From positions 930,001-994,000 of the forward strand of contig NZ_CP071955.1 in the NCBI RefSeq assembly GCF_017603965.1: DNA of 64,000 nt, read 5' to 3'. The DNA comes from Xanthomonas fragariae. Lineage in GTDB: Bacteria > Pseudomonadota > Gammaproteobacteria > Xanthomonadales > Xanthomonadaceae. A program made the position numbers and the translations under genes. Below are positions 20,858-29,991 of this stretch, piece after piece. Under the pieces are notes generated by a model. It had not been told where the DNA came from. It made no database searches and saw only the letters and a program-made list of their open reading frames with translations. Each line of letters begins with the position of its first letter. Positions within the stretch are counted from its first letter, which is position 1.

Positions 20858-21427
20858 TCAACACCCTGTGATCGCCTGCGTCGGGCAGTTGGCATTTGCC
20901 GTTTCCCGAGCAGCCAAGGCTTGCTGATACGTTTTGTAGGTCGCCTCGTTATAGGCCACCAACACGATGTGCTTGGGCAGCTTGTGCGAGCGCTGCCAGT
21001 GGCGTGTTTCGGTCACGGCAATGCGGGCAGCCTGATACAGCGGGTAGCTGTAGATGCCGCAGCTGATCGCCGGAAAAGCGATCGAATGCAGCATCATTTG
21101 CTCGGCCAATTCCAGCGATTGCCAATAGCAGCTGGCCAGTTGCTCCGGCTCGTTGTGCTTGCCGTCGCGCCATACCGGACCGACGGTATGAAATATATGG
21201 CGTGCCTTGAGATCGAAGCCGTCGGTGATGCGGACTTCGCCGGTGGGACAACGCACGCCCGGACGTACTTGCGGCACTGCTTTGCAGGCTTCCAACAAGC
21301 GCGGGCCAGCAGCACGATGGATGGCGCCATCGATGCCTCCACCGCCCAGCAGTGATGCGTTGGCGGCGTTGACGATGACCTCAACGTCGAGTTCGGTGAT
21401 GTCGCCTTGCCGGACTTGGATTCTCAT
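20858..21427 (-). CDS. Macro-domain protein, O-acetyl-ADP-ribose deacetylase (YmdB-like)
   Basis: Single macro domain, 189 residues, predicted to bind ADP-ribose and remove acetyl or ADP-ribosyl groups. The fold signatures are VIVNAANASLLGGGGIDGAI (nucleotide/distal ribose loop), CPTGEVRITDGFDL, HIFHTVGPVW and AFPAISCGIYSYPL. The catalytic-loop Asn and the GGGGIDGAIH segment are intact. The start ATG 21427 gives the standard MRIQVRQGDITELDVEVIV. It is convergent with fba. Confidence 0.93.
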   Translation of the reverse strand: MRIQVRQGDITELDVEVIVNAANASLLGGGGIDGAIHRAAGPRLLEACKAVPQVRPGVRCPTGEVRITDGFDLKARHIFHTVGPVWRDGKHNEPEQLASCYWQSLELAEQMMLHSIAFPAISCGIYSYPLYQAARIAVTETRHWQRSHKLPKHIVLVAYNEATYKTYQQALAARETANANCPTQAITGC

Positions 21428-21610
21428 AGCGTGATAGTTATGGGGTTTGCATGATGGGCGCATGATGAGTCAAGCGCTTCGGAACCTGCACGCTAGCGGC
21501 GATTCATCTCATCTGCTGCGACCTTCGGACGGGTTCGATCCGACGCTGATACCGGCCGCTTGCAAATCTTTTGAGACGATCGACTACGTCAATGGCCCAT
21601 GGCCTAATTC

Positions 21611-21763
21611 TCACTTGCTCAACGCGATGAGCCAGCGGCGAACGCGCGCGCAGTAATCGTTGTCATGACATGCCAATTCGGCACGCAGCCGCGCTTTATC
21701 GTCAGGATGAAGCGGCTCACCGCCACGGTCGAGCCGATCGATCAGGGCAGGCCAGCCAGCCAG
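21611..21763 (-). other. Out-of-frame coding-like extension after cysK
   Basis: After an upstream TGA, a 50-codon open stretch overlaps the cysK 3' end in another frame and continues past it: ALIDRLDRGGEPLHPDDKAR, then LRAELACHDNDYCARVRRWL, ending IALSK and TGA at 21611. Codon use looks like real protein. It has no ATG, GTG or TTG start. It may be an ancestral C-terminal extension or a neighbouring gene whose start has been lost. Confidence 0.35.
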
Positions 21764-22701
21764 TCATCGTCGGAGCCTTCGTTGATGTCGGCGAACAGTG
21801 GTGTGGAGAAGTAACGCTCGCCAGTGTCGGGCAACATCGCCAGCACCACCGCACCCGGCACCGCGTTTTCGGCTACGTGAAGTGCAGTGGCCACGGTGGC
21901 GCCGCCGGAGATGCCGGTGAAGATGCCTTCCTCGGCAGCCAGGCGACGCGCCACGCTGATCGCGTCGGTGTCTTCCACGCTCAGCACTTCATGTGCGACG
22001 TCGCGATTGAGCACTTCCGGCACGAAGTCCGGGGTCCAGCCCTGGATTTTGTGCGGCTTCCAGTCCTGGCCCTGCAACAGCGCCGCGCCGGCCGGCTCGG
22101 TGGCGGTGATGCGCACTTCCGGGCGGGCCACGCGCAGCACTTCGCCCACACCGGTGAGTGTGCCGCCGGTGCCCCAGCCGGTGACGAAATGGTCCAGCCG
22201 GTGGCCGGCGAAATCGCGCAGGATTTCCGCCGCAGTGGTGTTGCGGTGATAGGCTGGATTGGCCGGGTTGGCGAACTGGCTGGCCAGGAACCAGCCGTGC
22301 TGCTCGGCCAGTTCCCTGGCCTTGCGCACCATGCCGCTGCCGCGCTCGGCGGCCGGGGTCAGGATCACCTTGGCACCATAGGCGCGCATCAGCTTGCGGC
22401 GTTCGATGGAGAAGGTTTCCACCATGGTGGCGACGAACTTGTACCCGCGCGCGGCGGCCACCATCGCCAAGGCAACGCCGGTGTTGCCGGAAGTGGCTTC
22501 GACAATGGTGTCGCCGGGCTTGAGCAGTCCACGCTGCTCGGCGTCCAGCACAATTGCCAGCGCCAGCCGGTCCTTGACCGAGCCGCCCGGATTGAACGCC
22601 TCGACCTTGACGTACAGTGTCACCTGCTCCGGTGCTAGGCGATGGAGTTTGACCACCGGGGTGCGGCCGATGGTGTCGAGAATGTTGTCGTACAGGGCCA
22701 T
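21742..22701 (-). CDS. cysK: Cysteine synthase (O-acetylserine sulfhydrylase)
   Basis: PLP enzyme joining O-acetylserine and sulfide to make cysteine, the last step of sulfate assimilation; 319 residues. The PLP lysine lies in FNPGGSVKDRLAL. The substrate loop ATSGNTGVALAMVAAARGYK, ETFSIERRKLMRAYGA, the phosphate-binding GWGTGGTLTGVGEVL and FTGISGGATVATAL are intact. It could be called cysK or cysM; the loops resemble CysK more. It lies 16 bp after cysG on the same strand and opposite cysB, its probable activator. Confidence 0.94.
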   Translation of the reverse strand: MALYDNILDTIGRTPVVKLHRLAPEQVTLYVKVEAFNPGGSVKDRLALAIVLDAEQRGLLKPGDTIVEATSGNTGVALAMVAAARGYKFVATMVETFSIERRKLMRAYGAKVILTPAAERGSGMVRKARELAEQHGWFLASQFANPANPAYHRNTTAAEILRDFAGHRLDHFVTGWGTGGTLTGVGEVLRVARPEVRITATEPAGAALLQGQDWKPHKIQGWTPDFVPEVLNRDVAHEVLSVEDTDAISVARRLAAEEGIFTGISGGATVATALHVAENAVPGAVVLAMLPDTGERYFSTPLFADINEGSDDDWLAGLP

Positions 22702-22717
22702 GGGGTCTCCGTCGGAA

Positions 22718-23923
22718 TCAGGCTGCGTGAGCGAGTGTGGGCGCGTCGGGCGTTGCGATGGGTGAGTGCGGGGGCGGCTGAGCGGTCAACGGCGGCGCGC
22801 CGAACCAGTGCAGTGTCCCGGCCAGCGCCGCCACTTCGCCCAGAATCAGCAAGGCCGGCGCATGCACCGCATGCTGCTGCGCGCTCGCGGCCAGGTTGGC
22901 CAGTGTGCCGGTGATCACGCGTTGCTGCGGGCGCGAGCCATTTTCGACCAGTGCGAACGGGGTGGTAGGCGCGCGGCCGGCCTGCAGCAGGCGCTGCTGG
23001 ATGTCGCCCAGCCCCGCCACTCCCATGTAGAAGGCCAATGTCTGGCGTTCCTGGCCGAGCGCGTGCCAGTCGAGCGTGTCCAGCGAATCCTTGCAGTGCG
23101 CGGTGATCAGTCGCAGCGATTGCGCGTGGTCGCGATGGGTCAGCGGAATGCCGGCATAGGCGGCGCAGGCGATCGCGGCGGTAATGCCGGGAATGACCTG
23201 GAAGCCGATACCGTGGTCGCGCAGGAATTCCAGCTCTTCGCCGCCGCGACCGAACACGAACGGGTCGCCGCCTTTCAGGCGCACTACCCGACGACCGGCG
23301 CGTGCGTGTTCGCGCATCAGTGCGTGGATCTGCTCCTGGCGGGTGCTATGGCCTTGGGCGGCCTTACCGACTTCGATGGAGAGTGCACCACGGCGTGCAA
23401 GGCTCAGGATCTGCGGGCTGACCAGGCGGTCGTGGAGCACCACATCGGCCTGCCTTAGGGCGCGCAACGCATGCCGGGTGAGCAGGCCGGGATCGCCGGG
23501 GCCGGCGCCGACCAGAGTCACGCTGCCGGGGGGCAACGTGCCAACTGCAGTGCGCGTCGGCGGGGAACGTACTGGTGTCTCTGTTGCAACGGCCTTCGTG
23601 GGGTCGTGCGTGAGCAGGCGGCGCGCACTCGCAGCGGCACGCAAGGCGTCGTTGAGTTCCGGCGCAGTGCTTGCGGCGATGGTCAGCCAGACCGGTTGAT
23701 CGGGCAATTCCAGCCATGCCGGGTCGAACCGGCCCAACAGCCAGCGCAGCTGCCCGGCCTGCGCCCAGTTGCGCAACTGCGGGGTGAGCTCCAGCGCACC
23801 GACCAGCGGCAGCGCGCCAGCCTGCAGCAGGTTTGCAGTGGCGCGCTCGGCATCGGTACCGCCACCGACCACCAGGACGGCACGGCCACGCAGGTCGGCA
23901 AGGAGCGGGAACACAGAGGGCAC
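22718..23923 (-). CDS. cysG: Siroheme synthase CysG with shortened N-terminal domain
   Basis: The C-terminal ~270 residues are a complete uroporphyrinogen-III C-methyltransferase: [71 protein letters not shown] and a final WFGAPP. The N-terminal ~115 residues resemble the NAD-binding part of precorrin-2 dehydrogenase/ferrochelatase ([20 protein letters not shown]). The ~100-residue dimerisation part normally linking the domains (E. coli CysG is 457 residues, this is 401) is missing. Methyltransferase activity is likely; dehydrogenase/chelatase activity is doubtful. Siroheme is the cofactor of CysI encoded nearby. It shares a divergent promoter region with cysB. Confidence 0.9.
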   Translation of the reverse strand: MPSVFPLLADLRGRAVLVVGGGTDAERATANLLQAGALPLVGALELTPQLRNWAQAGQLRWLLGRFDPAWLELPDQPVWLTIAASTAPELNDALRAAASARRLLTHDPTKAVATETPVRSPPTRTAVGTLPPGSVTLVGAGPGDPGLLTRHALRALRQADVVLHDRLVSPQILSLARRGALSIEVGKAAQGHSTRQEQIHALMREHARAGRRVVRLKGGDPFVFGRGGEELEFLRDHGIGFQVIPGITAAIACAAYAGIPLTHRDHAQSLRLITAHCKDSLDTLDWHALGQERQTLAFYMGVAGLGDIQQRLLQAGRAPTTPFALVENGSRPQQRVITGTLANLAASAQQHAVHAPALLILGEVAALAGTLHWFGAPPLTAQPPPHSPIATPDAPTLAHAA

Positions 23924-24084
23924 GGACTGGATCGTCGAGAAGGGAGGCCAGACCGTAACGCCGCCTTATAGCCGTCGGAAATGACTTCATACTCCTTGAA
24001 AATAGCGTTCGGTTATAAGCTGGCTCGCAGAAGTCCTTTACAGTCGAGCCCCTGTAGCGCCTCGCGCTTTCTTGGAGACAGCCA
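23924..24084. promoter_or_regulatory. Divergent cysG/cysB promoter region
   Basis: The 161 bp between the two starts is locally AT-rich and contains CTTATAG and GGTTATAAG motifs about 50 bp apart. CysB-type regulators bind AT-rich, poorly conserved sites upstream of cys genes. I infer that both transcripts are controlled here; the exact boxes are not certain. Confidence 0.5.
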
Positions 24085-25068
24085 ATGACGCTGACTCAAC
24101 TTCGCTATCTGGTTGCCATCGCCGATGCCGAGCTGAACATCACGTTGGCCGCAGCGCGGGTGCATGCGACCCAGCCCGGTCTGTCCAAACAGCTCAAACA
24201 GCTGGAGGACGAGCTGGGTTTTCTGTTGTTCGTGCGCAAGGGGCGCAGCCTGGACGCGGTGACGCCGGCCGGCGTGGAGGTGATTGAACGCGCGCGTGCG
24301 GTACTGTCCGAAGCCAATAACATCCGCACTTACGCGGCCAATCAGCGCCGTGAGAGCCATGGTCAGCTGACCCTCACCACCACCCACACCCAGGCGCGCT
24401 TTGTGCTGCCGCCAGCGGTGGCGCAGATCAAGCACGCCTACCCGCAGGTGAGCGTGCATCTGCAGCAGGCGGCCGAAAGCGCAGCGCTGGATCTGCTCAG
24501 CCAGGGCGATTCCGATATCGCCGTGGTCAGTACCGCCGGTGGCGAGCCGAGTGCCGGCATCGCGGTGCCGCTGTACCGCTGGCGCCGGTTGGTGATCGTG
24601 CCGCGCGGCCACCCGCTGGATCAGGTACGCAGCGCCCCCGACATGCAGGTGCTGTCGCAGCACCCGCTGATCAGCTACGAATCCTCCACGCGGCCGGGCT
24701 CATCGCTGCAGCGCGCATTTGCGCAGGTCGGGTTGGTGCCGAGCATCGCGCTGACTGCGCTGGATGCGGACCTGATCAAGACCTATGTGCGCGCTGGCTT
24801 GGGTGTCGGCCTGGTGGCAGAGATGGCTGTCAGCGCCAGCGACGAGGATCTGCGCGCCTGGGCCGCACCGGTGCCGATCGCCGAGTGCATCGCCTGGGCG
24901 GTGTTGCCGCGCGACCGGGTGCTGCGCGACTACGCATTGGACTTGGTGCATGTACTGGCGCCGCAGATCGACAAGCGCGATCTGCGCCGCGTGCTGGACG
25001 GCAACCAGGCACCGGCCTGGCCGCCGCCGCCGACCTGGGAGTCGCTGACCCAGACCATCACCAACTGA
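24085..25068 (+). CDS. cysB: LysR-type regulator CysB
   Basis: Transcriptional activator of sulfur-assimilation genes, 327 residues. The N-terminal helix-turn-helix is MTLTQLRYLVAIADAELNIT ... ATQPGLSKQLKQLEDELGFL, the TQPGLSKQ recognition helix being typical of CysB/Cbl rather than other LysR proteins. The effector domain includes LTLTTTHTQARFVLPPAVAQ, the CysB segment contacting sulfate/N-acetylserine, and the ISYESSTRPGSSLQRAF region. It is divergent from cysG-cysK, with the cysHIJ and cysD-NC operons within 12 kb. Confidence 0.93.
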   Translation: MTLTQLRYLVAIADAELNITLAAARVHATQPGLSKQLKQLEDELGFLLFVRKGRSLDAVTPAGVEVIERARAVLSEANNIRTYAANQRRESHGQLTLTTTHTQARFVLPPAVAQIKHAYPQVSVHLQQAAESAALDLLSQGDSDIAVVSTAGGEPSAGIAVPLYRWRRLVIVPRGHPLDQVRSAPDMQVLSQHPLISYESSTRPGSSLQRAFAQVGLVPSIALTALDADLIKTYVRAGLGVGLVAEMAVSASDEDLRAWAAPVPIAECIAWAVLPRDRVLRDYALDLVHVLAPQIDKRDLRRVLDGNQAPAWPPPPTWESLTQTITN

Positions 25069-25226
25069 GCGGTTGTCGAGGAGACTGCGTCGCCATGAGG
25101 TTGCGTGGTCGACACACGAAACCTGCATGGCTCGCGACGCGTACACTGTGGCTTCAGCGCGAGGGCGGTGCACCCGGGGCCGCCCTCGCGCGAGGTCCTG
25201 TCAGCCGCTCTGAGGCATTGCAACCG

Positions 25227-25508
25227 ATGACCGAGACACTGCGTCCGCCACTCAGCAGGGTGTGGTCTTCCGAACCGGACGGCGGTATGTCGCTGCAACT
25301 ATCGGCCGGCATCGATGGGCGCGAGCATGAGGTACTGACGGTACAGGCCGACCCGCACGACGAATCGTTGTGGGTTGTGCTGCACGCTGGCGGCACGCAG
25401 GTGCAGATTCCGTTGGCGGTGCTGCGCCAGGTGTTGGAGGTCGCAGCGGAGGATGTGCATTCGGCGGACTGGTTTGCGCGGCAGGATGCAGAGGCGTCTG
25501 AATTCTGA
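25227..25508 (+). CDS. Conserved-looking hypothetical protein
   Basis: A 93-residue acidic, soluble protein (MTETLRPPLSRVWSSEPDGG ...) with no signal peptide or membrane segment. The middle has alternating hydrophobic residues (LWVVLHAGGTQVQIPLAVLR) suggesting a small beta-rich domain followed by a helix. I recognise no family. The ATG at 25227 was chosen as the first good start after the cysB 3' region. The gene is downstream of cysB on the same strand at 158 bp. Confidence 0.5.
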   Translation: MTETLRPPLSRVWSSEPDGGMSLQLSAGIDGREHEVLTVQADPHDESLWVVLHAGGTQVQIPLAVLRQVLEVAAEDVHSADWFARQDAEASEF

Positions 25509-25839
25509 CTGCACGTGTCAGGGCTCGCCAGCCCGCGTTATCGGCGTGCATCAAGTTGCGCTTGGCCCTGTCGAAAAGCTCGATAGCAACCGTGACACGC
25601 CATCCTTGGACGTCTAGGGGTGGATTGCGTAGAACCGGCGATGCAGTGGATCGCGTCGCCGGTTTGTCTGGTTGTGTGGTCGAAGGCTGCCGGCGCTGTC
25701 GCATCACTGCTGCGTAAAGCTGCGCGATGGAGCGGGCTCGCGCATCCGGACCCTGGGGAGAGACCTTGCGTGCTTGGTGGCGCAGCTGGGTCATGAGTTC
25801 GGGTCCGCTTTATTTACGCCAATTTTGCAGTAGCTGCCC
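25509..25839. other. Intergenic stretch between the hypothetical gene and the histidine kinase gene
   Basis: About 330 bp where two genes converge. I see no gene, clear terminator hairpin or repeat. Confidence 0.4.
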
Positions 25840-27036
25840 TCAGGCCAGCGGAATCCGTACCGAAAAACAGGTGCCGCCTTCCGGGCGCGAACGCACGTCC
25901 ACCTCGCACCTCAGCGTTTCGGCAGTGCGGTGCACGATCCACAGACCGATGCCCAATCCATCGCTGTGTGGATCGGCCTGGCGGAATGCCTGGAACACCT
26001 GATCGGGTTGATCCAGATTCAAACCGATGCCGCTGTCGATGATTTCCACCACCGCGAAACCGGGGCGGCGACGGGTGCCGACCAGCACGCTTCCGCGTTC
26101 GGTGTATTTGATGGCATTGCCGACCAGGTTGCCGATCAAAGTGGTCAGCAAGGTGGGGTGGCTGCGCACACGCAGCGAGGTGGGTACATGACGTAGCGCC
26201 AGGCATTTGTCGATCGCCGGCTGCCGCCATACGCCCAGCACCGCATGCAGCACGTCTTCCAGCGGGATCGGTTGCAGATCCGGCGTGGCGGTCTTGCTTG
26301 CGGCCGCCAGCGTGGCGATTTCGTCGAGGCTGCGCGTCACCAGACCGATTGCATCGCGCGCGGTCACCAGGATCGGAATGGAGTCGACATTGGCATGCCG
26401 GCGCATCTTGTCGATGGCGTAGGCGGCAGTGCGCAATGGGGTCTTCAGATCATGCCCGGCAATGGCCATCAGCCGGCTGCGGTAGCGGTCGGATTCTTCG
26501 GCGATCAGCAGCGCACGGCGCAGTTCCAGCTGCGCCATGGTCTGACGAGCCAGCGCACGTAGCGCTTCGATCTGCTCGTCGGTGAGCTGACGCGGCTGCC
26601 GGTCAAGCACGCAGACCGTGCCCAGCGGCAGGCCGTCGGCAGTCCTGAGCACGGCGCCAGCGTAGAAGTACAGCGGCGCTTCGCCAGTGACCAGCGGATT
26701 GCGTGCAAATCGCACGTCGCTGCGGGTGTCGGGGACCACCAGTACGTCGTTATCGAGCAACGCATGCGCGCACATCGATTTGAACAGCGGCGTCTCGCGC
26801 TCGCCCAGGCCGCGCTCGCTCTTGAACCACTGGCGGTCGTCATCCACCAGGCTGATCAAGGCGATCGGGGTCTGGCAGATGATCGAGGCGAGCCGGGTGA
26901 TGTCTTCGAAGGCCGCCTCGCGTGGCGTATCGAGAATGCGGTAGCCGCGCAGCGCTTGGAGGCGCAATGCTTCGCTGGGCGGTTTGGGCGCGCAGGGAAA
27001 TGGCTCAGCCGCTGGATCGGACAGGACGGTGCTCAT
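25840..27036 (-). CDS. GAF-domain sensor histidine kinase
   Basis: Soluble two-component kinase of 398 residues with no membrane segments. A GAF domain covers about residues 35-175 (ALISLVDDDRQWFKS, FYAGAVLRTADGLPLGTVCV). A HisKA-type H-box GHDLKTPLRTAAYAID follows around residue 195. Then comes an HATPase domain with N-box NLVGNAIKYTERG, G1 DSGIGLN, F-box QAFRQADPHS and G2 DGLGIGLWIVHRTAETL. The response regulator is not adjacent. The ligand of the GAF domain is unknown. Confidence 0.9.
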   Translation of the reverse strand: MSTVLSDPAAEPFPCAPKPPSEALRLQALRGYRILDTPREAAFEDITRLASIICQTPIALISLVDDDRQWFKSERGLGERETPLFKSMCAHALLDNDVLVVPDTRSDVRFARNPLVTGEAPLYFYAGAVLRTADGLPLGTVCVLDRQPRQLTDEQIEALRALARQTMAQLELRRALLIAEESDRYRSRLMAIAGHDLKTPLRTAAYAIDKMRRHANVDSIPILVTARDAIGLVTRSLDEIATLAAASKTATPDLQPIPLEDVLHAVLGVWRQPAIDKCLALRHVPTSLRVRSHPTLLTTLIGNLVGNAIKYTERGSVLVGTRRRPGFAVVEIIDSGIGLNLDQPDQVFQAFRQADPHSDGLGIGLWIVHRTAETLRCEVDVRSRPEGGTCFSVRIPLA

Positions 27037-27349
27037 GCGCGCGCAGCATCAATTGGGATGATATGCAAGCATAGGGCATGACAGAGGGCGTCATGTGTCC
27101 CCGATCACATCCCCGCCTGGAAGTGTGACTGCCGACCTGGAAAAAAAGGATATCAGTGACGTTCGAGTGACGATGGCAAGCGCTGGTTGAATTGCGAGCT
27201 GTCGGTGTCTGCGACGTCTCAAACGTCTGCAGCCTGCGCGTGCCCGGTGCCGTTTGGTACGGGCGCCGGATCCGATCCAGGGTGCGACATCCGGTCGCGC
27301 ACCGGCTGCAACCATCGCTCCCAAGCACCCGGCGGCATACACTTCAACG
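27037..27349. other. Intergenic region upstream of the DUF2946 gene
   Basis: About 310 bp between divergent genes. No gene, repeat or convincing promoter hexamer pair recognised. Confidence 0.35.
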
Positions 27350-27787
27350 ATGCTGCGTTCGTTCCGCCGTCACCGGTTGCTGCACCTGCTTGCCTGTCTG
27401 GCGGTGGCGCTGATGCTGGTGGCTCCGCTGATCAGTCGCTGGAGCCAGGCGCAGGCGGGCGAGCCGATGTGCATGAACGGGCCGGCTCTGGATGCGAGCA
27501 GTTCGCTGCATGCCGATCATCTGTCCATGTCGTTGCAGACTGCGGCGCATCGGCACGTCAGTGCTGATACGACAGCGCACCTTGCCGGTGGCCACGACGC
27601 GGCCATGCATGGCGAAGCCTGCGACTACTGCGTACTGGCTGCGCGGTTGCTGCCATGGCTGGCATGGGTGGCGCTGTGTCTGTTGCAACTCCGGCCATCG
27701 CCGGTTCCAGTGCACGTCAATGCACGGACATGGTCGGCCTTGCGCTGGGCCGCCCTTGGGGCACGTGGGCCACCTCTGCACGCATGA
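27350..27787 (+). CDS. DUF2946-type membrane protein, metal-uptake associated
   Basis: A 145-residue protein with an N-terminal hydrophobic segment (LLHLLACLAVALMLVAPLI), a His-rich loop (HADHLSMS, AAHRHVSAD, GGHDAAMHGEA), a CDYC motif and a second membrane segment (LLPWLAWVALCLLQL). This is the layout of DUF2946 proteins, which commonly sit beside copper or iron TonB receptors; a metal-binding role is inferred, not proven. The ATG at 27350 begins MLRSFRRHRLL, a normal signal/anchor start. It is followed by a TonB-dependent receptor and a PepSY protein on the same strand. Confidence 0.72.
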   Translation: MLRSFRRHRLLHLLACLAVALMLVAPLISRWSQAQAGEPMCMNGPALDASSSLHADHLSMSLQTAAHRHVSADTTAHLAGGHDAAMHGEACDYCVLAARLLPWLAWVALCLLQLRPSPVPVHVNARTWSALRWAALGARGPPLHA

Positions 27788-27963
27788 GCCTTGCCCCATC
27801 GCGAGCGTCCACGCTGTTGCGTCCATTGCGCGCCTGATCCTTCGGCGTGTCTGCAAGCAGAGCGACGGACACTCGTTCCTTGAGTGAGTGATGCCTGCGG
27901 CCGCTGTTGCGGCGTCGCACGGCTGTGTTGCCGTACTGCGACGGCGAAGGCGAAGGGTTGGAC

Positions 27964-29991
27964 ATGTGTTTGCGGTTGTTGAAAACGATGTGGTACGCGC
28001 CGTCATTGGCGCTGGTGTGGGCGCCTGTATGCCATGTGCAGGCACAGGACGCGGCATTGACGCTGGGCAAGGTGCAGGTGAGCGAACAAAGTCAGCGCAG
28101 CCCGAGCACGGCGCGGGTGCTGAGTTCGGTGGATGTGATCGGCGGCGAGCTGCTGCACGATCAACATGTGGACTACAGTTGGGAATTGCTGATGCGTGCG
28201 CCGGGCGTGCAGGTCACCCAGTTCCGCATGGGGACCGATGCTGGGCGGTTCTCGTTCCGTGGCTTCAATGGCGAGGGGCGGATCAATGCGGTGAAGCTTC
28301 TGATCGATGGCATCCCCAGCAACGACAATGCCGGCGGCATGCCGTATCTGGATGCGGTGTTTCCGCAGGACATCAGTGCGATCGAAATCGTCCGCGGCAC
28401 CAACGACGCGCGCTACGGTTCGAACGCGATCGCCGGCAGCGTGGATGTGCTGACCCGCACCGGTGGCAACGATGGCCTGCTGAGCGTGACCGCCGGCAGC
28501 TTCGGTGCACGTGAGGTGCAACTGGGCAAGGGCTTGGAAAACGGCGCCTGGAGCCAGAACTATGGGTTGGCGTGGCGCGATTGCGATGGCTATCGCGCGC
28601 ACGCCGATGCGCGCAAACGTAGCGTGGCCGGCAAGTGGTTCTACACCGACCCGGACGGTGCTTTCCGTGCCGGGCTTACCACCCGCTACTACGACAACCA
28701 TGCGCTGGAAGCCGGCTATCTGGATGCGGCCGCCGCGCTTACAGCGCCGCGCAGTTCGCCCACGTATGCGCAGGACGATAGAAGCGAACGCAGCGTGCGG
28801 CAGACTGCGTTGCACGCCGAGGGTAAGCTTGCTGCGGATGCGCGATGGAGCGCCAAGGCCTACCAGAACGACTATCGCAATCAGCGCTGGGTACGGTTTT
28901 CTGCCGCCGGCCTGCAACAGGAACGCGATACCGATGAAACCCACCGCGGGCTGTTGTTTCGCGGCAACTGGCAGCCCGACGGGGGCGCGCTGGCGACCAA
29001 TCTCCAAGCCGGCGTGGATGCCCAGTGGCAGGACAATCGGTCGCAGCGCTACCGCACCGTCGCACGCGTGCGCGGTGCGCAATTGCGCAATTGGAACTAC
29101 GACCTGCGTACGCGCGGTGCGTATGTGCAGGCGGTGCTGACGCCTGTTCCAGGTTTGCAGTTAGTGCCGGGGTATCGCATCGACCGCGTCGATGGCCAGC
29201 TGCACGATGCGCTGGCCGGCATCTACGCGCCTACCTACGATTACGGCACCATCAAGCAGCCCAAGTTCAGTGCCAGCTATCAATTCGCCGAGCAGAGCAG
29301 CGTTTACGCAAATTGGGGCCGTACCTTCCAGATCGGCAGCGGCGATGGTGCGTATCGGCGCCAGCCGGCATCTCTTGGCCCGTCGATCAACGCTGGTTGG
29401 GAGGCCGGTTTCAAGTTCGCACCGTCGGCTGTGATGGACGGGCGCCTAGCGTATTGGCAACAACGTGCCTCTGGCGAGGTCGCGACCATTTTAGGAGTGA
29501 ACGGCGTGGTCGGTGTCGGCGATGTCGCCAACGTGGGGCGCACGCTGCGGCGTGGCTGGGATGCACAGCTCAACCTGCAGCCGGCCGAACACTGGCGTAT
29601 GTGGATGTCGTATTCGCGCCAGAAAGCCAGCATCGCCACGCCCGATCCGAGTGCTCCGGCCACGCGTGGCAAAGAGATCGAAAACGTGCCGCATTGGTTG
29701 GCGACCGCTGGGCTGGAGTGGCAGGTCAGTGCAGCCGTACAGCTTAGCGCCTGGGGCAATGCGCAAGGCGATTATTATCTGGAGCGCAGCAATACGCTGG
29801 GCCGCACCGGTGGTTACGCCTTGCTCAATCTGGGCGCGCGCTGGAACGTGGATGCGCGCAATGCGCTCAGCCTGCAGCTGCGTAACATCACCGATCGTGC
29901 GTATGTGTACGCCTGGTACGACAGCGGCAGTTCCGGGTATTCGCCGGGTGATGGGCGTGCGCTGTCGCTGTCGTGGGACTGGAGTTTCTGA
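27964..29991 (+). CDS. TonB-dependent outer-membrane receptor
   Basis: A 675-residue receptor with a signal peptide ending near VCHVQAQ. A TonB box-like region (LTLGKVQVSE) and a plug domain (LMRAPGVQVTQF, RFSFRGFNGEGR, LLIDGIPSND, IEIVRGTNDARYGSNAIAG) follow. The barrel ends RALSLSWDWSF with a terminal Phe. The plug and barrel are complete. The neighbours (DUF2946 upstream, PepSY downstream with a 1-bp overlap) point to import of a metal complex such as copper or an iron chelate; the substrate cannot be fixed from sequence. ATG 27964 is preferred to an earlier non-ATG start because it gives the signal peptide and follows AAGGG. Confidence 0.9.
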   Translation: MCLRLLKTMWYAPSLALVWAPVCHVQAQDAALTLGKVQVSEQSQRSPSTARVLSSVDVIGGELLHDQHVDYSWELLMRAPGVQVTQFRMGTDAGRFSFRGFNGEGRINAVKLLIDGIPSNDNAGGMPYLDAVFPQDISAIEIVRGTNDARYGSNAIAGSVDVLTRTGGNDGLLSVTAGSFGAREVQLGKGLENGAWSQNYGLAWRDCDGYRAHADARKRSVAGKWFYTDPDGAFRAGLTTRYYDNHALEAGYLDAAAALTAPRSSPTYAQDDRSERSVRQTALHAEGKLAADARWSAKAYQNDYRNQRWVRFSAAGLQQERDTDETHRGLLFRGNWQPDGGALATNLQAGVDAQWQDNRSQRYRTVARVRGAQLRNWNYDLRTRGAYVQAVLTPVPGLQLVPGYRIDRVDGQLHDALAGIYAPTYDYGTIKQPKFSASYQFAEQSSVYANWGRTFQIGSGDGAYRRQPASLGPSINAGWEAGFKFAPSAVMDGRLAYWQQRASGEVATILGVNGVVGVGDVANVGRTLRRGWDAQLNLQPAEHWRMWMSYSRQKASIATPDPSAPATRGKEIENVPHWLATAGLEWQVSAAVQLSAWGNAQGDYYLERSNTLGRTGGYALLNLGARWNVDARNALSLQLRNITDRAYVYAWYDSGSSGYSPGDGRALSLSWDWSF

